Below, in pieces: positions 58,984 through 64,000 of a DNA stretch of 64,000 nt (its first letter is position 1; each line of letters opens with the position of its first letter). Below the pieces are notes generated by a model. It saw only the letters and a program-made list of their open reading frames with translations, made no database searches and was not told the DNA's origin. This DNA comes from Hamadaea sp013361475 (lineage in GTDB: Bacteria > Actinomycetota > Actinomycetes > Mycobacteriales > Micromonosporaceae): NCBI RefSeq assembly GCF_040654195.1, contig NZ_JBFAHM010000025.1, forward strand, positions 13,792-77,791, given 5' to 3'. Position numbers and translations under genes: made by a program.

Positions 58984-61224
58984 TCAGGTCCGGCGCCGGG
59001 CCGACACCAGGGCGGAGGCGACGGCGAGCAGCAGGCAGGCCCCGGTGACCCAGCCGACGGTGGCCCAGTGCAGGTGGAGGCTCACCGCGGTCTGCGTCTC
59101 CTCGGTCAGCCCGTGCGCCATCCCGGCCAGCGCGGGGACGACCACACCCAGGCCGAGCAGGGCGCCGACGCCGACGACGAAGGTCGTCTCGGTGATCACG
59201 GTACGCCGGATCTGGCCTTGGCCGGCGCCGCTCCGGGCGAGGACCAGCCGGTCCGCTCGGCGGGCTTGGGCCGACATCGCCATCGTCGTCGCGACGGCGA
59301 TCCCGGTGTAGCCGACTGACAGTCCGATGAGGACGAGGGCGAACAGCCACAACAGGCGCATATCTTCGGCGTACTCGCCCTCGGCGTAGGTCTGGGCGTC
59401 GACCACCTTCGACCCGGAACGAGCCAGGGAGGAAGCTGACGAGGCCGAGGCGCCCATCGCGTACTCCGTCAGGGCGGACGGGTCGTGCGCCCGGACGACG
59501 TCCCGCGGAAGGACTAGGTCTGTCCCGGACTGAGCGACCGGCACCGTCTGGGAGACACCGTCCGCGAAGGTCACGAGGCGAGACCCGGTCGCCTTGAACG
59601 AAGCCCGGCCGACCGCGTCGAAGACGGACGAGTCGGCGAACACCCGCGTGGTGAGGTCGCCGGTGCCGCCGCTGGCGCGTACGGCCGCGTCGGTCAGGCC
59701 GGGGGTCTCGTCCGGCAGCGCGACGGAGATCCCGTTCAGCTCGCGAGCCTTGCCCTGCGGATACGCCTCCCGCATCGTCGCCACCATGCTGCTCAGCAGG
59801 ACGGCGAGTCCGACGGTCGCGATGATCGGCGCGGCGGTGGCCGCCGTACGCCGGGTCGCGGTCTGGATCTCACCCCGCACGAGCATCCCCGTCGCGCCCT
59901 GGAGGCGCAGCAGAGGCCAGGTGACCAGGCGGGCCAGCGGCCCGAGGATCACCGGTGCCCAGGCGGTCGCGGCTACGATCGCGGCCATCGCCGTGAACAG
60001 GGCGTTGTCGACTCGGTGGGACGCGTCGGCGGAGGCGGTCAGAACCGCCATAACGCCGGTCAGCACCGTGGCCGCGCCAGCGCTGATCCAGCGCAGCGGG
60101 GTCATCGCCCGGCTCTCGACGGCCGCGTCGAGCAGGGCTTCCATCGGGCGTACCCGGGCCGAGCGGCGGGCCGCCGACCAGGACCCGGCCAGCCCCACGA
60201 CCACTCCGACGACGACGGCCACGAGAATCGGCCCCGCCGTTGGGCGTACCACTAGATCTGGATTCTCCAGCCCCGAACGGACCAGGAACCGGCCCAGCAG
60301 CGGCGCGGCGACCGTGCTGAGCAGCGCCCCTGTGGCCGCCGCCGTCACGCCGATCAGCAGCGCCTCGCCCGCGATCAGCCGCCGGATCTGCCCGGGCGTG
60401 GCCCCGACGAGCCGCAACAGGGCCAGTTCCCGGCGGCGATGCGCGGCCTGAAGGGCGAAGGTGCCGGCGACCACGAAGACGGTCACGAATCCGCCCAGGG
60501 TGGCCATCGCGACGAGCAGCTGCGTGCCGAGCCAGCGGATGCGCGCGTCGTGCTCGGGTTCGAGGACCTTCCGCGCGTCCCCGGTGACCACGGCGCCGCG
60601 CTCGCCGACGACCCGCTCGATGTCCACAGTCGACGAACCCCACACGCCGAGCGCGACGACTCCCGGTGCGAGCCGCGTCGCCTGCTCGTCGCTCACGTAA
60701 TAGCCCGGCCCGCTCACGGTGCCGACCACGGTCATCTCGACCGGCCCGCGGCCGGTCAGCACCGGCACGCGGGTGCCCGGCCGCAGCCCCAGCTCGGCGT
60801 CCACGGCCAGTTCGCCGTCCGCGTCGGGCGCGCTTCCGTCGATCAGCTGGTACGCACCCAGCAGCGCACTGGACCAGTTGTGCCCGTCCGTGGCCGCCAG
60901 CGGCCGGCCGTCGACCACCGCCTGGGCGTAGAAGCCGCGGTCGACGACGACCTGGGTGACCCCGGGCTGCGCCGCGAGGTCGGCGCGGAGCTTGTCGGTC
61001 TCGGCGACCGACCAGGGGCGCATCGCCTTGACGACGCCGTCGTCGTTCCCGGCGATGGGCGCGTGGACGACCATCGGCGCGGCCGCGAACCGTTCGGGCG
61101 TTCGGGGCGCGGCTGAGGCGTACACGAGCAGCGAGGTGGCCAGCAGCGTCACGCCGAGCGCCAAGGCGGCGAAGGTTCCGGCGAACCCGCTGATCCGGCC
61201 CCGGACAGTGGACCACGCGATCAT
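58984..61224 (-). CDS. ABC transporter permease, FtsX/MacB type
   Basis: 746 residues. Two FtsX modules: the first TM near residue 15 (FAGTFAALALGVTLLATSLL), then a large extracytoplasmic domain (about 40-240), followed by three TMs (LLVAMATLGGFVTVFVVAGT, HRRRELALLRLVGATPGQIR and so on); TMs near 380-440 and a second set near 640-740 (LWLFALVLIGLSVGYTGIAV, SAQARRADRLVLARSGAGQG). This class exports or senses antimicrobials and lipids, usually with a two-component system nearby, as here. The start ATG 61224 overlaps the ATPase stop by 4 bp. Confidence 0.92.
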   Translation of the reverse strand: MIAWSTVRGRISGFAGTFAALALGVTLLATSLLVYASAAPRTPERFAAAPMVVHAPIAGNDDGVVKAMRPWSVAETDKLRADLAAQPGVTQVVVDRGFYAQAVVDGRPLAATDGHNWSSALLGAYQLIDGSAPDADGELAVDAELGLRPGTRVPVLTGRGPVEMTVVGTVSGPGYYVSDEQATRLAPGVVALGVWGSSTVDIERVVGERGAVVTGDARKVLEPEHDARIRWLGTQLLVAMATLGGFVTVFVVAGTFALQAAHRRRELALLRLVGATPGQIRRLIAGEALLIGVTAAATGALLSTVAAPLLGRFLVRSGLENPDLVVRPTAGPILVAVVVGVVVGLAGSWSAARRSARVRPMEALLDAAVESRAMTPLRWISAGAATVLTGVMAVLTASADASHRVDNALFTAMAAIVAATAWAPVILGPLARLVTWPLLRLQGATGMLVRGEIQTATRRTAATAAPIIATVGLAVLLSSMVATMREAYPQGKARELNGISVALPDETPGLTDAAVRASGGTGDLTTRVFADSSVFDAVGRASFKATGSRLVTFADGVSQTVPVAQSGTDLVLPRDVVRAHDPSALTEYAMGASASSASSLARSGSKVVDAQTYAEGEYAEDMRLLWLFALVLIGLSVGYTGIAVATTMAMSAQARRADRLVLARSGAGQGQIRRTVITETTFVVGVGALLGLGVVVPALAGMAHGLTEETQTAVSLHLHWATVGWVTGACLLLAVASALVSARRRT

Positions 61225-61943
61225 CGGACACCCGCCTCGAGCCGAGCCATCCGGGTCGCGATCTGCTCGGCGTCGGCGCCGCCGAGTTCGCCGACTATGC
61301 GGCCGTCGGCCAGGAACACCACGCGGTCGGCGTACGCGGCCGCGACGGGATCGTGCGTGACCATGATGATCGTCTGCCCGTACGCGTCGACCGAGCGCCG
61401 CAGCAGCCCGAGCACCTCGCGGGAGGTGGTCGTGTCGAGAGCGCCGGTCGGTTCGTCGGCGAACAGCACGTCCGGCCGGGTGATCAGGGCGCGAGCGATC
61501 GCGACCCGCTGCTGCTGACCGCCGGAGAGTTCGGCCGGGCGGTGCTGGGCGCGGTCGGACAGGCCGACCTCGGTGAGGACGGCGAGGACGCGGTCGGCCT
61601 TGGGCCGGCGGCCCGCCAGGCGCAGCGGCAGCTCGACGTTCTGGGCCGCCGTCAACGACGCGACCAGATTGAACGCCTGGAACACGAAGCCGACCCGCTC
61701 CCGGCGCAGCAGCGTACGCCGGTGCTCGGAGAGCCCGGCCAGCTCCACTCCGGCCAGGCTTACCGAGCCCGCTGTGGGCTCGTCTAGCCCGGCGGCGCAC
61801 TGCAACAGCGTGGACTTGCCCGAGCCGGACGGCCCCATGATCGCGGTGAAGGTGCCCCGGTGGAAGTCCAGGTCGACGCCGTCCAGCGCGGTGACCTGGT
61901 GATAGGTCTTCTGGAGGTTCTGCAGGCGAACTGTGATCGACAT
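61221..61943 (-). CDS. ABC transporter ATP-binding protein (LolD/MacB type)
   Basis: 240 residues. Walker A IMGPSGSGKSTLLQCAAGLD; Q-loop VGFVFQAFNLVASLTAAQNV; signature LSGGQQQRVAIARAL; Walker B VLFADEPTGALDTTTSREV; switch His IMVTHDPVAAAYADRV. It energises the FtsX permease encoded downstream. ATG 61943. The promoter region is shared with the divergent histidine kinase and includes the palindrome at 61997. Confidence 0.96.
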   Translation of the reverse strand: MSITVRLQNLQKTYHQVTALDGVDLDFHRGTFTAIMGPSGSGKSTLLQCAAGLDEPTAGSVSLAGVELAGLSEHRRTLLRRERVGFVFQAFNLVASLTAAQNVELPLRLAGRRPKADRVLAVLTEVGLSDRAQHRPAELSGGQQQRVAIARALITRPDVLFADEPTGALDTTTSREVLGLLRRSVDAYGQTIIMVTHDPVAAAYADRVVFLADGRIVGELGGADAEQIATRMARLEAGVR

Positions 61944-61996
61944 GCCTTCGATTCCAGCCGGGAACGGCGGCGAGATCATTGCCACAGGTGCGACTT

Positions 61997-62022
61997 CGGC
62001 GGTAGTGCCAGCACTACCGCCG
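61997..62022. promoter_or_regulatory. 26-bp palindromic operator between ABC transporter and histidine kinase
   Basis: CGGCGGTAGTGC, CA, GCACTACCGCCG: perfect 12-bp arms around two bases. A -10-like TAGTTA lies at 62037-62042, which would put the palindrome at about -50 to -25 of the kinase promoter. Probable binding site of a dimeric regulator, most simply the NarL-type response regulator of this locus. Confidence 0.7.
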
Positions 62023-62053
62023 TCAGGGAGTGGATCTAGTTATCGTCGAGGGC

Positions 62054-63280
62054 GTGCAGACCCGGACCGCCTGGCAGGCCATCGCGCAGCGGCCGCTGCG
62101 GTTCCTGACCTCGTCCTGGCCGTGGCGCTCATTGGCGTACCTGGTGACCGGGGTCGCCGTCGGCGTGGTCACCGGGCTGCTGATGATCGGGCTGGCCGCG
62201 GCGGGTGTCCTGCTGCTGATCGTCATCGTCGGGATCGGTGTCCTCGTGGTGACCGCGCTGGCCGGGATCTACGTCGCCCGGTTCGAGCGGTGGCGGCTGC
62301 GGCTGGTCGATCTCGACCGCGCGCCCGACCCACACCGGCGGCCGTCGGCACCCGGCCTGCGGGCCTGGCTGACGACCCGGCTACGGGAACAGGCGACCTG
62401 GCGGGAGTTCAGCTTCGTCGTCATCTGGCTCGGCGGGCTCTGGTTCGTCGACCTGGGTGTGCTGGCCCTGACGTTGTGGCTGCCCTTCTACTTCATGAGC
62501 GTGCCGATCGCGGATCCGAACACCTGGCCCTGGATGATCATCGGGATCGCCATGCTGCTTCCGGCGCCCTACACGATCACGGCCTGGGCCGGCGCCCGAG
62601 CCGCCCTGACCCGGGCGCTCCTCGCTCCCCGGGACGACGAACTCGGCGTACGCCTCGAAGAGGTGACCCGTTCGCGGGCGCGGTTGGTCGACGCGTTCGA
62701 GTCGGAGCGCCGCCGGATCGAGCGGGATCTGCACGACGGGGCGCAGCAGCGCCTGGTGTCGCTCAGCATGCATCTCGGGCTGGCCCGGCTTGACGCGGCG
62801 GCGAACTCACCGGTGGAGGCGCAGTTGGCGGCCGCCCAGGAGCAGGTTTCGCTGGTGCTGAGCGAACTCCGCGACCTCGTGCGCGGCGTGCATCCCCAGG
62901 TGCTCGACGATCACGGGCTGGCGGCCGCGATCGAGGAGATCGCCGACCGCTCACCGATTCCGGTCACGGTCGACATCCGGCTGCCCGGGCGGCTGGCCGG
63001 GGCGGTCGAGCTGACGGCGTACTTCGTGATCGCGGAGGCGCTCGTCAACGTCGCCAAACACTCCGGGGCCACCCGGGCGGCCGTCCGCGCCCGGCTCGAG
63101 CCCGACCTCCTGGTCGTCGAGGTACGCGACGACGGCGTGGGCGGGGCCGACCCGTCCGGCGGGACCGGCCTGACCGGGCTGGCCGATCGGGTCGCCGTCG
63201 TCGACGGCCGCGTACGCCTGTCCAGCCCACCTGGCGGTCCGACCCTGCTGCATGTGGAGATCCCATGCCACTCCGTGTAG
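62054..63280 (+). CDS. Sensor histidine kinase, NarL/DesK class
   Basis: 408 residues. The N-terminal membrane sensor has four segments (LAYLVTGVAVGVVTGLLMIG; VLLLIVIVGIGVLVVTALAG; about 120-150; about 158-178). HisKA_3 dimerisation: ESERRRIERDLHDGAQQRLV with phospho-acceptor H227. HATPase_c: EALVNVAKHSGATRAAVRAR (N box), VRDDGVGGADPSGGTGLTGL (G1/G2). GTG 62054 is preferred because family members start close to WPWRSLAYL and TAGTTA lies 12 bp upstream; GTG 62030 is an alternative. It overlaps the response-regulator gene by 16 bp. Confidence 0.93.
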   Translation: MQTRTAWQAIAQRPLRFLTSSWPWRSLAYLVTGVAVGVVTGLLMIGLAAAGVLLLIVIVGIGVLVVTALAGIYVARFERWRLRLVDLDRAPDPHRRPSAPGLRAWLTTRLREQATWREFSFVVIWLGGLWFVDLGVLALTLWLPFYFMSVPIADPNTWPWMIIGIAMLLPAPYTITAWAGARAALTRALLAPRDDELGVRLEEVTRSRARLVDAFESERRRIERDLHDGAQQRLVSLSMHLGLARLDAAANSPVEAQLAAAQEQVSLVLSELRDLVRGVHPQVLDDHGLAAAIEEIADRSPIPVTVDIRLPGRLAGAVELTAYFVIAEALVNVAKHSGATRAAVRARLEPDLLVVEVRDDGVGGADPSGGTGLTGLADRVAVVDGRVRLSSPPGGPTLLHVEIPCHSV

Positions 63281-63912
63281 TGCTCGCCGAGGATTCGCTG
63301 CTGTTGCGCGAGGGCCTGATCGGGCTGCTCAGCCGGTTCGGGCACATCGTGGCCGACGCGGTCGGGGAGGCGGGTGCGATCGCGGCCGCCGTCCGCGGCG
63401 CCCAGCCGGACCTCCTGATCACCGACGTACGCATGCCGCCCGGCAACGCCGACGACGGGTTGAAGGCGGCCGTCGAGCTCCGGCAGGAGCGCCCTGACCT
63501 GCCCGTGCTCGTGTTGAGCCAGTATGTCGAGCAGTCCTACGCGGTGCGGCTGCTCGACTCAGGCGGCGGTCTGGCCGTCGGTTACCTGCTCAAGGATCGC
63601 GTCGGGGCGATCACCGACTTCGTGCAAGCCATCGAACGGGTGGCCGCGGGCGGCACCGTCGTCGACCCCGAGGTCGTACGCCAATTGCTGCGCCGCCGCC
63701 GGGACCCGCTCGAACGGCTCAGCGCCCGCGAACGTGAGGTGCTGGCGTTGATGGCGGAGGGCCGGTCGAACGCGGCCGTCGCCAAGCAGCTGTTCGTCAC
63801 CGAGGCGGCCGTGAACAAACACGTCCGCAGCATCTTCGCCAAGCTGGATCTGCCGCAGGACACCGACGATCATCGGCGGGTGCTCGCCGTCCTCGCCTAC
63901 CTCCGCGCCTAA
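63265..63912 (+). CDS. Response regulator, NarL/LuxR type
   Basis: 215 residues. The receiver domain has RVVLAEDSLLLREGL (acidic pocket), phospho-acceptor D54 in LLITDVRMPPGN, and conserved Ser/Thr and Lys in VLVLSQYV and YLLKDRVG. The C-terminal LuxR HTH (about 150-210) is LSAREREVLALMAEGRSNAA, VAKQLFVTEAAVNKHVRSIF, AKLDLPQ. It is encoded downstream of and overlapping its kinase, and probably controls the divergent ABC transporter. The remaining 88 bases of the window after it hold nothing recognisable. Confidence 0.96.
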   Translation: MPLRVVLAEDSLLLREGLIGLLSRFGHIVADAVGEAGAIAAAVRGAQPDLLITDVRMPPGNADDGLKAAVELRQERPDLPVLVLSQYVEQSYAVRLLDSGGGLAVGYLLKDRVGAITDFVQAIERVAAGGTVVDPEVVRQLLRRRRDPLERLSAREREVLALMAEGRSNAAVAKQLFVTEAAVNKHVRSIFAKLDLPQDTDDHRRVLAVLAYLRA

Positions 63913-64000
63913 TGAGTTCTGCCGGGTTGTGACGCAGACTCGGTTCCGTAGCCGCCGGCAGGTGAGCACTCGCACCGCCTGGACACCCCACGGGTAGTCC

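Noticed and set aside
63913..64000. Possible tRNA or gene start in the last 88 bases
   Set aside because: No cloverleaf could be folded by eye on either strand and no start with a ribosome-binding site is visible; the segment is too short to judge.

Overview
The window is about 70% G+C, uses many GTG starts, has overlapping ATGA/GTGA gene junctions and almost no non-coding DNA. The housekeeping genes occur in an order typical of actinomycetes: comEA-comEC-holA-rpsT, lepA, hemW, hrcA-dnaJ-rsmE, HIT-phoH-ybeY-corC. This points to a filamentous actinobacterium, most likely of the Micromonosporaceae (inferred from content and order, not from a search). No tRNA, rRNA, CRISPR array or insertion sequence was found.

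Layout. 1-10.5 kb: 3' part of a large NAD-dependent glutamate dehydrogenase, a lipoprotein, a DegV protein, then the DNA-uptake and replication genes comEA, comEC and holA, and rpsT. 10.6-14.9 kb: an APH-fold kinase, a DUF4240 protein, lepA and a Nudix hydrolase. 14.9-18.1 kb: two tandem secreted proteins built from Cys-x23-Cys repeats behind the same 25-bp upstream motif, then a non-haem iron dioxygenase. 18.3-25.1 kb: a lysozyme-fold protein, an enoyl-CoA hydratase, hemW, and the heat-shock block hrcA-dnaJ-rsmE with a CIRCE operator. 25.2-27.5 kb: a secreted pectate lyase/pectin methylesterase fusion behind a LacI-type operator. 27.6-31.4 kb: HIT, phoH, ybeY, corC and a deaminase-fold protein with no catalytic residues.

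In many actinomycetes era follows directly. Here 31.4-49.2 kb intervenes and era is on the opposite strand. The intervening DNA holds an unrecognised biosynthetic-type cluster (31.44-45.90 kb) and a large secreted subtilase. The cluster has two divergent arms. The left arm is a threonine-aldolase-like PLP enzyme plus a FemAB/BioF2-fold acyltransferase. The right arm is a second FemAB/BioF2 paralogue, methyltransferase, MFS exporter, Gfo/Idh oxidoreductase, DegT aminotransferase, a truncated lysine-less DegT homologue, TIM-barrel isomerase, M20 amidohydrolase, LDH2-type reductase, second Gfo/Idh, aldo/keto reductase, Trm112 zinc ribbon and GNAT. Nine successive junctions of the right arm overlap, so it reads as one operon. 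The gene set suggests an amino-sugar- or aminocyclitol-like small molecule that is aminoacylated or acylated, exported and possibly unmasked by the M20 enzyme. That product is inference.

49.3-64 kb: era, gatB, a membrane metallophosphoesterase with a sorbosone-dehydrogenase-like lipoprotein, a VOC protein, a D-2-hydroxyacid dehydrogenase, a PH-domain membrane protein, a BNR-propeller protein coupled to a MoaD-thioesterase fusion, a SUKH-like protein, an ABC transporter (ATPase plus FtsX permease) and a divergent NarL-type two-component pair. A near-perfect 26-bp palindrome lies between the transporter and the kinase.

A 65-bp nested palindromic repeat occurs three times in intergenic DNA (12.3, 19.3 and 51.9 kb).
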